A DNA stretch of 34,702 nucleotides, from positions 1-34,702 of the forward strand of contig VYFT01000076.1 in NCBI GenBank assembly GCA_009842245.1, in the 5' to 3' direction. Origin of the DNA: Gammaproteobacteria bacterium (GTDB taxonomy: Bacteria; Pseudomonadota; Gammaproteobacteria; Pseudomonadales; Azotimanducaceae). Made by a program: the position numbers and the translations under genes. Positions 1 to 12,158 of the stretch are shown one piece after another. Position 1 is the stretch's first letter. Each line of letters opens with the position of its first letter. The notes under the pieces are model-generated. The model was not told the DNA's origin and ran no database searches. It worked only from the letters and a program-made list of their open reading frames with translations.

Positions 1-82
1 CATAAGAACCGTCCGATAGGGTTTAGATTTTCTTGAGTGGGTGTTCTCATCACTCGGGAGCTCAAATTTAGAAATACTCTTC

Positions 83-1204
<1,122 letters not shown>

Positions 1205-1262
1205 TTAGATGTTTCGAAGAAGTTAAGCTTGCGCGTTTTTAGTAATAGTTAGTACGAACGCG

Positions 1263-2624
1263 TTAATAACGATATAGCTCATCCTTAAAGGGTCCATCTT
1301 GCGAGACTTGGATGTACTCACTCTGTTCTGCCGTCAATTGAGTAACGGTACCGCCAAATCCCTCCACCATGAGACGAGCGACTTCTTCGTCTAGTTTCTT
1401 GGGCAAAGCCTGAATGTAAACCGGTTCCCTGTCTCGTTTTTTCTTGGTCGCCCATGCCTGTTGAAACAAGTGCATTTGCGCCAGCACCTGATTCGCGAAC
1501 GACCCGTCCATCACCCGAGAGGGATGGCCCATTGCGTTGCCTAAATTCACCAGCCGTCCTTCCGACAACAGAATTAAGTAGTCCGTACGGTCGTCGCTAC
1601 GAAATATTTGATGGACTTGGTCTTTTACTCGATTCCACTTCCAATTTTGACGCATAAACTCAGTATCAATCTCGTTGTCGAAGTGTCCGATATTGCAGAC
1701 GATACAACCAGCTTTCAAACTACGGAGCATGGCTTGGTCACAGACTCTCACATTCCCGGTGCAGGTTACTACAACATCAGTTTCTCCGAGAAGTATCGCA
1801 TTCACATCTTCGAGCTGACCAGTGTTTTTTCCGTTCAAATAGGGCGAAACTACTTCGTAGCCGTCCATGCAGGCTTGCATAGCACAAATGGGGTCAATCT
1901 CGGCGACGCGAACAATCATCCCTTCTTGTCGAAGGCTCGCGGCGGACCCCTTACCGACGTCGCCATAGCCTATACAGAGTGCTTTCTTACCGCTGAGTAG
2001 GACGTCGGTTCCTCGTTTGATCGCATCACTCAAACTGTGTCGACAGCCATAACGATTGTCATTCTTAGCTTTCGTAACCGAGGCATTCACATCGATAGCA
2101 GGTATCTGCAACTGCTGTTTTTCGAGTAACTCGAACAAACGACGGATCCCAGTAGTCGTCTCCTCACTCACACCATGAATGTGAGCGAGCATACCGGGGT
2201 ATTTCTCGTGAATGGTCTGAGTTAAATCCCCACCGTCATCGAGCAGCAAATTTGCATCCCAGGGTTTTCCGTCGACAAGGATACTTTGATCAATACACCA
2301 ATCGTACTCCGCTTCAGTCTCCCCCTTCCACGCAAACACCGGAACGCCATCGACCGCCATCGCCGCGGCAGCGTGATCTTGAGTTGAAAATACATTGCAA
2401 GACGACCATCGAACTTCAGCCCCAAGCGTGCGCAGAGTCTGAATCAGAACAGCGGTCTGTACGGTCATGTGGAGACATCCAATGATTTTTGCACCGCGAA
2501 GTGGCTGTTGGTCTGCGTAACGGTGCCGTAGCGCGAGTAACGCAGGCATTTCCTGTTCTGCTAAAGCTATCTCCCGATTGCCGAAATCGGCTAGAGAAAT
2601 GTCTGCGACTCGGTAGTCGTGCAT
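1263..2624 (-). CDS. ahcY: Adenosylhomocysteinase (SAH hydrolase)
   Basis: Hydrolyses S-adenosylhomocysteine to adenosine and homocysteine with tightly bound NAD, removing the product inhibitor of methyltransferases in the activated-methyl cycle. The protein is 453 residues. H52, the E154-E155 pair and the K185-to-C194 stretch (NDNRYGC at 188-194) fit the active site. The NAD-binding motif GYGDVGKG is at 219-226, and the C-terminal end DELYRY is typical. The start is supported by AAGGA at 2630-2634, five bases upstream. It is transcribed divergently from the cytochrome gene at 2754. I looked for an SAH riboswitch in the short leader and did not recognise one. Confidence 0.97.
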   Translation of the reverse strand: MHDYRVADISLADFGNREIALAEQEMPALLALRHRYADQQPLRGAKIIGCLHMTVQTAVLIQTLRTLGAEVRWSSCNVFSTQDHAAAAMAVDGVPVFAWKGETEAEYDWCIDQSILVDGKPWDANLLLDDGGDLTQTIHEKYPGMLAHIHGVSEETTTGIRRLFELLEKQQLQIPAIDVNASVTKAKNDNRYGCRHSLSDAIKRGTDVLLSGKKALCIGYGDVGKGSAASLRQEGMIVRVAEIDPICAMQACMDGYEVVSPYLNGKNTGQLEDVNAILLGETDVVVTCTGNVRVCDQAMLRSLKAGCIVCNIGHFDNEIDTEFMRQNWKWNRVKDQVHQIFRSDDRTDYLILLSEGRLVNLGNAMGHPSRVMDGSFANQVLAQMHLFQQAWATKKKRDREPVYIQALPKKLDEEVARLMVEGFGGTVTQLTAEQSEYIQVSQDGPFKDELYRY

Positions 2625-2753
2625 TGCGATCCTTGTGGATTTACATCAACTTTGCTTTTTCTCACTACAGGGAGTTTAAAAGCAACAACAGATTACCCAA
2701 ATTGTAAGGAATCACGTAAAACAGCACCTCTAAAATATGTTCTCTCCAACGTC

Positions 2754-3173
2754 ATGCTTTTCATTTTTTTAAGAGGTGCGACAATTCGTACCAGCGTTTT
2801 AACAACACTTGTTTGTTTGACATTGCTCGTGTTGGTTTCTTGTAGCCGCGGGTCAGCACCAACCAATGCACCGGTTGTCGTGCAGGAAGCGCGGTCCGGC
2901 GAAGAAATCTACCGTAAATACTGCTCGAATTGCCACCAAGGCGGAATCGTCGAATCCCCCGTTTTCGGTAAAAAAGAGGATTGGGAAGATCGTATAGAGA
3001 AAGGTAGGGAAGCACTTATTGCCAACGTTCGAGATGGCATGCCACCTGGAATGCCAAAAATGGGAAATTGTCCAAGTTGCACCATTGAAGAACTAGGTAA
3101 CGCAGTGGATTACATGCTCGCTGCGTTGGAGGATGAGCAAGAGACAGAAGAAGAGAACACAAAAGCGGAATAG
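2754..3173 (+). CDS. c5-type cytochrome c lipoprotein
   Basis: Predicted membrane-anchored monohaem cytochrome of 139 residues. The open frame extends upstream into ahcY, but the Met at 2754 gives a proper signal sequence: a hydrophobic stretch at about 14-29 ending in a lipobox-like LVSC with Cys30. The haem motif CSNCH is at 57-61. Candidate axial Met residues are at 96, 100 and 103. A second Cys pair at 106 and 109 (CPSC) matches the extra disulfide of the cytochrome c5 family. The tail is strongly acidic (about 126-139). It probably carries electrons in the periplasm, but the partner cannot be told from context. No clear ribosome site was seen, so the start is inferred from the signal peptide. 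Confidence 0.85.
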   Translation: MLFIFLRGATIRTSVLTTLVCLTLLVLVSCSRGSAPTNAPVVVQEARSGEEIYRKYCSNCHQGGIVESPVFGKKEDWEDRIEKGREALIANVRDGMPPGMPKMGNCPSCTIEELGNAVDYMLAALEDEQETEEENTKAE

Positions 3174-3284
3174 TTTTTGCATGATACAATCAAATCAAAG
3201 CATGAAGTGAAAAAGCATTGCATTCTGCTAAATTTTGTGTAGCTGAAACACGAAGATTATTTCGAACTCGCAAGCGAATAAAAA

Positions 3285-3716
3285 ATGGATAGAGAGTCAG
3301 ACTTCAAACCGGGAGCCATCCTCTCCCGTCGTAAAGGAATCGTCATGCATAAGGGTATTCTGTTGGATGATGGATCGGTTTATCACAATACTCCGTTGCG
3401 TGGTGAGCATGTGTCTTCCTTTGTGGCATTCAGTAAAAACCGCAATGTTTACGCGGAACCAACCGATGAATTCACTCGCGAAGAAGCACTATGGGGTGCG
3501 AAGTTATATCCGCGCCGCAGGTATAACCCTCTCACCAACAACTGTGAGCACACAGTCTCGCGCGCTGCAACTGGAAATCGACACAGCCCCCAATTGACTT
3601 CACTACTACTAAGCGGAGGCATAGCAGTGGCAACCCTTGCTCTTACGCGATCCTTTACACTTGCTACCGCAGGCTACGCACTCACTCGAAAATTCACGAA
3701 GCAGAACCCAAGGTAA
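3285..3716 (+). CDS. LRAT-like domain protein (NlpC/P60-related fold) with C-terminal membrane segment
   Basis: Small protein of 143 residues. Residues 6-100 resemble the LRAT/H-REV107 group of permuted NlpC/P60 enzymes: a His box with H22 in MHKGILLDDGSVYH, a second His at 34, and the Cys motif NNCEH at 85-89 with C87 as likely nucleophile. Relatives act as thiol acyltransferases or phospholipases; the substrate here is unknown. A hydrophobic stretch at about 106-131 could anchor it in the membrane, followed by a basic tail (RKFTKQNPR). No signal peptide is seen, so the active domain would probably face the cytoplasm. It stands alone between the cytochrome gene and a convergent rluA-type gene. 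The domain call is by motif only. Confidence 0.72.
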   Translation: MDRESDFKPGAILSRRKGIVMHKGILLDDGSVYHNTPLRGEHVSSFVAFSKNRNVYAEPTDEFTREEALWGAKLYPRRRYNPLTNNCEHTVSRAATGNRHSPQLTSLLLSGGIAVATLALTRSFTLATAGYALTRKFTKQNPR

Positions 3717-3729
3717 CAGGTATCGCTTC

Positions 3730-4401
3730 TTACTCCTGAAGCGCTTGCATGAAGGTCTCAGGCAGCGCGCTGGTGAAGTTGTAGTTGGTAGTCAAGATTA
3801 GTCGGTGACTGTGCAACATCAATCTCGAGTATGACTGTAAGTCAGAATTTGGCACGCCATAAAGTGTGTCTCCGACAATCGGATAGCCGATCCACGCAAG
3901 ATGTACTCGCAATTGGTGGGTACGACCCGTATGGGGTTTAAGAAGCAGCAAGCTACGATGTGGCCCCGTCTGCAACACACGAACTTTAGTAACGCTCGCT
4001 AATCCCTCGCGCGAATCGATCGTCCAACCCTGTCGTGATGCTCTGATGTCGGATCTCAACCCAGCAACACGGTAGCGACTCTTACGTCCTCGGCGCAATG
4101 GCAAGTCGATCGAGTAGGTCTTTCCTTCAGGAAAAGTGCCAGTTACTACAGCTACGTAAAACTTGACAACCTGCCGATCTTCAAATTTTTTGGAAGCACT
4201 TTTCCTAAAGTTGTCCGTTCTTGCCAGAAGTAGGACCCCGCTTGTACCTTTGTCAAGTCGATGTACCAGCTTTGCATCGGGGTGTTGCGATCGCAGTTGT
4301 TCAAATAGATTCTCTTGACCGCTTCGATCTCGAAGTACGCTTATTCCACTCTGTTTATCGATTACTAAACACTCTGAATCTGAGAAAAGGATATCAAACA
4401 T
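3730..4401 (-). CDS. RluA-family pseudouridine synthase
   Basis: Isomerises uridine to pseudouridine in rRNA and/or tRNA. At 223 residues it is the short form, without an S4 RNA-binding domain, as in RluA. The family signature HRLDKGTSG is at 47-55 with catalytic Asp at 50. The later GRTHQLRVHL and GDTLYG blocks are also present. It could be RluA (23S U746/tRNA U32) or another short paralogue such as TruC; sequence alone does not decide. It is convergent with the LRAT-like gene, 13 bases apart, and lies downstream of katG on the same strand after a 230-base gap. Confidence 0.9.
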   Translation of the reverse strand: MFDILFSDSECLVIDKQSGISVLRDRSGQENLFEQLRSQHPDAKLVHRLDKGTSGVLLLARTDNFRKSASKKFEDRQVVKFYVAVVTGTFPEGKTYSIDLPLRRGRKSRYRVAGLRSDIRASRQGWTIDSREGLASVTKVRVLQTGPHRSLLLLKPHTGRTHQLRVHLAWIGYPIVGDTLYGVPNSDLQSYSRLMLHSHRLILTTNYNFTSALPETFMQALQE

Positions 4402-4449
4402 GGTGCGTATGTACCGCGTGGGTTAGGTTTGTAGATCGTTCAAGTGTGT

Positions 4450-4537
4450 AGTGGATAAACGTGTCGACGCAACGATTTACTACGAGCAACACTCGGTAGA
4501 GCAAACTGCCCCACAGGTCGTGCACAGATTGTCCACA
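4450..4537. other. Two near-consensus DnaA boxes in the rluA-katG gap
   Basis: The minus strand at 4450-4458 reads TTATCCACT and the plus strand at 4529-4537 reads TTGTCCACA. Each is one base off the DnaA box TTATCCACA. No other origin features (dnaA, dnaN, AT-rich unwinding region) are nearby, so this is at most a minor DnaA site and may be chance. Confidence 0.2.
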
Positions 4538-4591
4538 GATATATTACAGCCTAAATAGACCGTGCCCTGAAACGGACTCGAGTGATTATGC

Positions 4592-4615
4592 GCGTTCCGC
4601 AAGTACGCGGAACGC
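4592..4615 (-). terminator. Hairpin downstream of katG, probable transcription terminator
   Basis: A perfect nine-base inverted repeat (GCGTTCCGC / GCGGAACGC) with a six-base loop lies 16 bases beyond the katG stop codon. It is G+C-rich and well placed, but there is no clear T-run after it on the minus strand, so it may be a weak or factor-dependent terminator, or a 3'-end stabiliser. Confidence 0.55.
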
Positions 4616-4631
4616 CCTCCGAACTAGCTTT

Positions 4632-6827
<2,196 letters not shown>

Positions 6828-6871
6828 TTAGTCTCCATATTGTGATTTCAGCATATATAAATGGCGCACAA

Positions 6872-6877
6872 ATTATA
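6872..6877 (-). promoter_or_regulatory. Probable katG -10 element
   Basis: On the minus strand this hexamer is a perfect TATAAT, about 48 bases before the katG start. The matching -35 position (GAGTCC) is poor. A poor -35 is common at promoters that need an activator such as OxyR, but that is inference. Confidence 0.45.
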
Positions 6878-6944
6878 GATATGCTCAGTTTTTCGGACTC
6901 ACGTCTCGTTGCTAATTTCCTGTCCTCAACATTGCTCAAAAACT

Positions 6945-6973
6945 TTGAACTTAACCCTATTTATATGTACAAT
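6945..6973 (+). promoter_or_regulatory. Sigma70-like promoter in katG-MATE gap
   Basis: TTGAAC at 6945-6950 and TACAAT at 6968-6973 are separated by exactly 17 bases, which predicts a start near 6980 on the plus strand. It is over 400 bases from the MATE gene. The nearest thing downstream is the hairpin cluster, so it probably drives that RNA if it is active. Confidence 0.45.
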
Positions 6974-6979
6974 ACTGCA

Positions 6980-7090
6980 ACACATCGAACATTCTCGAGA
7001 GAGGATGTGAGAATCCGAAATCTTCGTGTCGAACGACTTGTCGAAGCGACCCCGTGATATCGAAACGCTCATGGGAATTGAGCGTTTTCC
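6980..7090 (+). ncRNA. Candidate small RNA of about 110 nt
   Basis: Downstream of the promoter-like pair there are three inverted repeats. ATTCTC 6991-6996 pairs with GAGAAT 7009-7014. CTTCG 7022-7026 pairs with CGAAG 7042-7046. AAACGCTCA 7063-7071 pairs with TGAGCGTTT 7079-7087; this last is a perfect nine-base stem with a seven-base loop and four Ts at its 3' side, shaped like an intrinsic terminator. The combination of promoter, folded body and terminator is what a small RNA looks like. I do not recognise a known family. The terminator's U-run is short. Confidence 0.35.
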
Positions 7091-7411
7091 ACTTAGACGG
7101 TGTCGATGGCTGAACTTGAACGTACGCCAGTCGCTGAACTAGCGAAATCTGTTGAATCTTTCCGATGTCCTTGATTGTGCATCACGCAACCGAATCGCGC
7201 GTTGATCAAAGCTCGGCAACAACACTCTTTATTCTCGAAAGTCGTTTGGGTCAAGATGTGCAAATCAATTGACTGACTCGAGTTTGTCTCCAACAGTTGC
7301 CACTTCGAGGACGCAGTATGGGGATCAAAGTCTGAGAGTTTTGTCTTTTGGTATGTAAGACTGAATGGACTGTTCGAGAGTTGTCTCAAAAAGAATTTAA
7401 TTAATACTGAA

Positions 7412-8833
7412 ATGAATTTCATTCCAATCAGCTATATGCGGGAGTTTCGTCGTCTCGGGACTCTCACCGCGCCGCTTGTAGTGACCCAGATTTCACAAAT
7501 GGGCATGACGGTGGTCGACGTAGTTATTACCGGTCGATACGGCTACGTGGATCAAGCTGGTGTAGGTCTTGGAACGAGTCTTTTTTGGCCCATCATGTTG
7601 TTGTTAACCGGTACTCTTATGGCGGTAACTCCAACCGTCGCCCAATTAAATGGTGCCCGAAGAATCGCGGAAACGGGGTTCGTCGTCCGACAAGCTCTGT
7701 GGCTCGCTCTCCTTCTTGCGATCGTCATAGTTATTGCGCTTAACAACGTGGAACCGCTTTACCGTTTTATCGGTGTCGATGAAGTAGCTATTCCCATATC
7801 GGTCAGCTATCTTCAAGCTGTAAGTTTCGGTGTCCCAGCGTTGCTCTTTTACTTTGTGCTAAAAAATCTCTGTGAAGGCATGGGTATGACAGTACCGAGC
7901 ATGATCATTTTGATCTCGGCATTGACGATAAAAATTCCGCTGACCTACGCGTTGGTGTTTGGCATCGGAGAATTTGCTGGCCTTGGCGGTGTCGGATGTG
8001 GCATTGCGACTGCTATCATCATGTGGTTTCAATTACTTTGTGTCGTGATCGCGATTTCGATCACACGTATCAGGCACTCGGGAGTCTTTACGCGGCTTGA
8101 TTCCCCCAATTTCGGTGTCATCGGCAAACTGACCAAATTGGGTTTTCCTATAGGGTTAACTATATTTGTTGAAGTGTCGTTCTTTTCTTTTGCTGGTTTG
8201 ATGATTGGGAAATTAGGCGCGCAAGCTACGGCCTCACATCAAATTGCAATGAGTATTGGAGGTCTAGGCTTCATGATTCCCCTCGCGCTCGGCATGGCTT
8301 CGACGATTAGAGTCGGTACTAATGTAGGAGCTGCTCGTTTTCATGTAGTACGCAGAACCGTAGGTGTTGCATCTGTCGTAGCTCTGATGATCGCAGTCTT
8401 GGTGGCACTGATACTGTTAGCGTTACGGCACCAAATCGTTACTCTGTACAGTGAAGATCCTGTCGTACTTGCGCTTGCTGCTCAACTGCTATTGTTGTGT
8501 GCGCTTTTTCAAGTGTTTGACGCGAGTCAAGTCGTGTCCGTGGGTGTTTTGCGAGGTTTCAAAGACACTACGGTTCCCATGGTTCTGGCCACGATTTCTT
8601 ATTGGGCACTAGGTATGCCAGTTGGCTTCCTCTTGGCTTTTGGGATCGGAAATTTCAACGGAATCGGTGTGATTGGCTTTTGGTATGGTTTGGTATTCGG
8701 ATTGTTCATAGCCGCGATTCTTCAGTTCGTTCGACTGCGCTGGGTTACCAAAAATGCTTCCAAGTTCGCACCGTCGACCACGACTTCGAGAATTCAGAAA
8801 GGCACTTTGGAAATCGTTAAGTCTCTGTCTTAG
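7412..8833 (+). CDS. MATE-family multidrug/toxin efflux transporter (NorM-like)
   Basis: Inner-membrane antiporter of 473 residues that exports organic cations or other toxic compounds using a Na+ or H+ gradient. It is hydrophobic throughout with about twelve predicted membrane helices. The N-terminal PLVVTQISQMGMTVVD block and the repeat around APLGVAS-like positions (GAQATASHQIAMSI) are typical of NorM-type MATE proteins. The substrate cannot be predicted. The first Met has only a weak purine-rich site upstream; Met9 at 7436 is an alternative start. It stands alone between the large gap and yqiB. Confidence 0.93.
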   Translation: MNFIPISYMREFRRLGTLTAPLVVTQISQMGMTVVDVVITGRYGYVDQAGVGLGTSLFWPIMLLLTGTLMAVTPTVAQLNGARRIAETGFVVRQALWLALLLAIVIVIALNNVEPLYRFIGVDEVAIPISVSYLQAVSFGVPALLFYFVLKNLCEGMGMTVPSMIILISALTIKIPLTYALVFGIGEFAGLGGVGCGIATAIIMWFQLLCVVIAISITRIRHSGVFTRLDSPNFGVIGKLTKLGFPIGLTIFVEVSFFSFAGLMIGKLGAQATASHQIAMSIGGLGFMIPLALGMASTIRVGTNVGAARFHVVRRTVGVASVVALMIAVLVALILLALRHQIVTLYSEDPVVLALAAQLLLLCALFQVFDASQVVSVGVLRGFKDTTVPMVLATISYWALGMPVGFLLAFGIGNFNGIGVIGFWYGLVFGLFIAAILQFVRLRWVTKNASKFAPSTTTSRIQKGTLEIVKSLS

Positions 8834-8941
8834 GTATGGCCCCTAAAAACTATATGTATGTATATAATATTTAGTTTGTCATTCGATGTACTTTTCCGCT
8901 TCAGTTTACAATCTCACTAACTATACGGTAACATTTACCTC

Positions 8942-9391
8942 ATGCGCCCTCTCGGTCAAAGATATAGGTTTGATTTGCTGGAGTACCTCAACCAGTGCGA
9001 TTTGAACTATGTCTACTTGTTTCAGATACTTTGTCGAGACACGTCTGCGTTCCGGTCGACCGTGGTGTCTCTTGGTACTGTAGATGAGGAAACAACTTTT
9101 GACGTACTCGAGAATACTCGTTACACTCAAACCGTTAAGATCACTCGCAAAATGCCCAGTCGAGTAGGTGATCTGAAGTTTACAGTCCGAGTGTTCCACG
9201 ACCTGCAATGTACCGATTTACTGAGTTTTCAGGGTGAGCGAGAATACGACCCCCGGTACACCTATCCCAATACGCGCATGCGATCCCCAGACGAGAAAAC
9301 ACAGAACACGCGGTTCTTAGGAGAGATTTTGGAACTGTGCGTGGCGAAGGGTCGGAAACTCTCGGAGCGATCCTCAACCCTAGCCTGCTAA
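8942..9391 (+). CDS. yqiB: DUF1249 protein YqiB
   Basis: Cytosolic protein of 149 residues, close in length to E. coli YqiB (about 140). Shared blocks are ENTRYTQTVKI near the middle, RVFHDLQ, and the YPNTRMRSPDEKTQ stretch before the C-terminus. The molecular function of the family is not established. Its place directly before cpdA and parE is the same as in E. coli, where nudF precedes it. Here nudF is absent and a MATE gene precedes it. No clear ribosome site was seen at the ATG, so the start could shift. Confidence 0.85.
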   Translation: MRPLGQRYRFDLLEYLNQCDLNYVYLFQILCRDTSAFRSTVVSLGTVDEETTFDVLENTRYTQTVKITRKMPSRVGDLKFTVRVFHDLQCTDLLSFQGEREYDPRYTYPNTRMRSPDEKTQNTRFLGEILELCVAKGRKLSERSSTLAC

Positions 9392-9400
9392 CACGGTAAA

Positions 9401-10204
9401 GTGGAAGGGAGTCCAGCAAGAAACAAGGAAGTTTTGGAAACCGTGATTGAAAATGATTGTTCTGTCCTGCACATCACGGACAGCCACTTATTTGAAGACC
9501 CAAACGAATTAAAAAACGGGGTTAATCCGCATACATCATTACGCGCGGTTTTGACGGAAGCATTTGCTACAAAGAGACCGGATGTTGTGGTCGCGTCAGG
9601 AGACAACGCACATGATCCGACATCAACGACTTATCGCATGTTTTTTGATCTAGTTCGGTCCTTTCACGAAGGTCCGTTCTTAGCAATCCCAGGAAATCAC
9701 GACGTTTGGGACTGTATGCAACCAGTTTTCGAACTTAGGCCCGTCGAATTCAATAATTGGACGATCCTACCTCTAGACACGCACGTCGAGGGTCGAGTAT
9801 CAGGCGAGGTTTCAGACGCTAATGTTTTGTCGTTGCAACGAAGCTTAGAACGCGCAGCCGAACACGTTCTGGTCGTGGGTCATCATCCACTCGTTGACAT
9901 TGGCGTTGCGTGGCTGGACGCGCATCAAGTTCGGAATGCTGCTGACATTCTCTCGATCCTTCAAATGCATTCGAAAGTGCAGGCTTATATTTGCGGGCAT
10001 GTACATCAAGAGTCGACAAAACAGCATGGACAGTTGAAGCTATGGACAACTCCCTCCACCTGTTGGCAGTTTGAAAGCGACATTGATTCTTTTGCACTTT
10101 CTCCTCTTGCTCCCGGTTGGCGATGGCTTGAGTTGCGTCCTGATGGTACCATCGATACCCGAGTCGAACGACTATCAATGAGTGAAATTGCCGGAGTCTC
10201 ATGA
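9401..10204 (+). CDS. cpdA: 3',5'-cyclic-AMP phosphodiesterase (metallophosphoesterase)
   Basis: Hydrolyses cAMP with a two-metal centre, lowering the signal sensed by CRP. It is 267 residues from the GTG at 9401. Metallophosphoesterase blocks appear in order: D27 and H29 in ITDSHLF, then SGDNAHD, PGNHDVWD, GHHPL and CGHVHQ. The start is uncertain: a TTG at 9434 or GTG at 9443 lies closer to a purine-rich AAGGAAG at 9425. Downstream, its stop codon sits inside the ribosome-site region of parE, so translation is probably coupled. Order yqiB-cpdA-parE supports the name. Confidence 0.9.
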   Translation: MEGSPARNKEVLETVIENDCSVLHITDSHLFEDPNELKNGVNPHTSLRAVLTEAFATKRPDVVVASGDNAHDPTSTTYRMFFDLVRSFHEGPFLAIPGNHDVWDCMQPVFELRPVEFNNWTILPLDTHVEGRVSGEVSDANVLSLQRSLERAAEHVLVVGHHPLVDIGVAWLDAHQVRNAADILSILQMHSKVQAYICGHVHQESTKQHGQLKLWTTPSTCWQFESDIDSFALSPLAPGWRWLELRPDGTIDTRVERLSMSEIAGVS

Positions 10205-10205
10205 C

Positions 10206-12134
10206 ATGATCAAAGACTATTCAGCCGCGTCAATTACCGTTCTTGAAGGACTAGATCCGGTTCGACTAAGACCCGCCATGTATACGGACACTAGTCGCCC
10301 GAATCATCTACTCCAGGAAGTCGTCGACAACTGCATAGATGAAGTGCTTGCTGGGTTTGCAGATCGTGTCGACGTCGAGCTACTACCAGATGGGAGAATT
10401 CGAGTCTGCGACAATGGTCGGGGCATGCCAGTCGACGAACATCCAGTACACAAGATGTCCGGTGTCGAGCTGATCATGACCACCTTACACGCCGGTGCTA
10501 AGTTTGACAATGAATCCTATCGTTTCGCAGGCGGTCTCCACGGGGTTGGTGTATCTGTCGTCAATGCTTTGTCGGATTGGATGGAAGTCGAAGTGCGACA
10601 GAATGGCGTACAGTACCACCAGAGGTTTGAAGGTGGAGAGACAAAAAGCCCGTTGTCAGTGATGGGTAACGTTGCGAAAAGGGATACTGGGACGGTAGTC
10701 ACGTTCAAACCCAACGCACAGTATTTCGATACGGAATCACTATCGATGCCACGCGTACTCCATTTACTTCGAGCCAAAGCAATCCTGTGTAAGGGTCTCA
10801 CCGTCACTCTTAAGCATTGGGAGGACAATCAAGAGTGCACCGATATTTGGTTTTATGAGAGTGGTTTGGTGGGCTACATTAAAGAGAGTACAAATGGTGA
10901 TCTGGTACCGCAACACCCCTTTGCTCACCAAGCGATCGGCGAGCATGAGTCTGTCGACGTTGCTATGGGCTGGTCTAAAGAGCGGCGAGATCAGCTAACG
11001 GAAAGCTACGTAAACTTAATCCCCACACCACTAGGTGGTACTCACGTAAACGCATTACGCACTGGCGTCACCGACGCAATGCGCGAGTTTTGCGGGTTCC
11101 GCGATTTACTTCCGCGAGGGGTCAAACTAACCGCGGAAGATGTCATGAGTCAGTGTTCTTACGTGCTGTCAACCATGCTTAAGGAACCGCAATTCAGCGG
11201 GCAGACGAAAGAACGGCTAGCGTCCCGTGAAGCGACAGCATTTATTGGCGGAGTTCTCAAAGATGCCTTCAGCCTGTGGTTGCACGAGAACCCTAATGAG
11301 GGCGAGCAGATTGCCGAGTTTGGTATTTCCAATGCCCAGAAAAGGATTCAAGCCGCGAAGAAAATAAAGCGCAAGACTTACACGTCTGGCCCTGCGCTCC
11401 CAGGTAAGCTAGCGGACTGCACCTCCCAGCATGCACCAGATTGTGAATTGTTTCTTGTTGAGGGCGATTCTGCCGGCGGATCGGCAAAGCAAGCTAGAGA
11501 TCGGGAGTATCAGGCAGTATTACCACTTCGAGGCAAGATTCTCAATACATGGGAAGTCGATACGGCAACTATTCTTGGATCGCAAACGGTACTGGACATT
11601 ACGCAGGCACTTGCGGTAGAACCGGGATCAAGTGATCTGACGAAGTTACGATATCACCGAGTATGCGTTCTCGCGGATGCCGACTCAGATGGTGCTCATA
11701 TTGCCACTTTACTCTGCGCTCTTTTCTTACGGCATTTTCCGATACTGGTGCGCGAAGGGCACATCTTCATCGCGATGCCGCCGCTGTATCGAATTGATGT
11801 GGGAAAAGAAGTTTTTTATGCAATCGATGAGTCCGAAAAACAGGGTATCCTAGACCGTCTGCAAACCGAAAAATTGCGCGCTCAACCGGTTGTTCAAAGA
11901 TTTAAAGGCCTTGGCGAAATGAACGCGTTGCAACTACGTGAAACCACAATGGCACCCGACACGCGAAAATTGGTTCGCTTAACGATACATGAACCCGATC
12001 AGACGCATGATGTCATGGACATGATGCTTGCAAAGAAACGTGCGAAAGATCGACGCAACTGGCTAGAGTCATGCGGCGATGAAGCTGATATCCAGCGTTA
12101 TTTGACAGATAGCGCGGGTGTCGCGACTAGGTGA
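10206..12134 (+). CDS. parE: DNA topoisomerase IV subunit B
   Basis: ATPase subunit of topoisomerase IV, which decatenates daughter chromosomes together with ParC. The ATG at 10206 is preferred over an upstream in-frame GTG at 10182 because GGAG lies at 10193-10196, nine bases away. This gives 642 residues. The GHKL ATPase domain has the EVVDNCIDE block (38-46, N42) and DNGRGMPVD. The TOPRIM domain has EGDSAGG and DADSDGAH. Length and the TDTSRPNHL motif point to ParE rather than GyrB, as does the adjacent parC 24 bases downstream. Confidence 0.96.
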   Translation: MIKDYSAASITVLEGLDPVRLRPAMYTDTSRPNHLLQEVVDNCIDEVLAGFADRVDVELLPDGRIRVCDNGRGMPVDEHPVHKMSGVELIMTTLHAGAKFDNESYRFAGGLHGVGVSVVNALSDWMEVEVRQNGVQYHQRFEGGETKSPLSVMGNVAKRDTGTVVTFKPNAQYFDTESLSMPRVLHLLRAKAILCKGLTVTLKHWEDNQECTDIWFYESGLVGYIKESTNGDLVPQHPFAHQAIGEHESVDVAMGWSKERRDQLTESYVNLIPTPLGGTHVNALRTGVTDAMREFCGFRDLLPRGVKLTAEDVMSQCSYVLSTMLKEPQFSGQTKERLASREATAFIGGVLKDAFSLWLHENPNEGEQIAEFGISNAQKRIQAAKKIKRKTYTSGPALPGKLADCTSQHAPDCELFLVEGDSAGGSAKQARDREYQAVLPLRGKILNTWEVDTATILGSQTVLDITQALAVEPGSSDLTKLRYHRVCVLADADSDGAHIATLLCALFLRHFPILVREGHIFIAMPPLYRIDVGKEVFYAIDESEKQGILDRLQTEKLRAQPVVQRFKGLGEMNALQLRETTMAPDTRKLVRLTIHEPDQTHDVMDMMLAKKRAKDRRNWLESCGDEADIQRYLTDSAGVATR

Positions 12135-12158
12135 TAAAACATTGTTCAGGAACCGATC

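Noticed and set aside
1-50. Minus-strand ATG at 50 opening 16 codons to the window edge, possibly the next gene after adhC
   Set aside because: Too short to recognise and no clear ribosome site; cannot be supported from 50 bases.
1232-1262. Hairpin CGCGTT/AACGCG between ahcY and adhC as a terminator
   Set aside because: Six-base stem with a loop of about 19 bases and no T-run; too weak to call.
2625-2753. SAH riboswitch before ahcY
   Set aside because: The leader is short and I could not find the conserved core; a covariance search would be decisive.
6860-6900. OxyR site at katG
   Set aside because: One ATAG is present but the spaced CTAT/ATAG pattern does not continue.
6842-7057. 71-codon plus-strand frame in the katG upstream region
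   Set aside because: It begins inside the katG promoter, has no ribosome site and no protein-like features; the small-RNA reading explains the region better.
7093-7422. 109-codon minus-strand frame
   Set aside because: Overlaps the MATE start, lacks a ribosome site, and its translation looks like random sequence.
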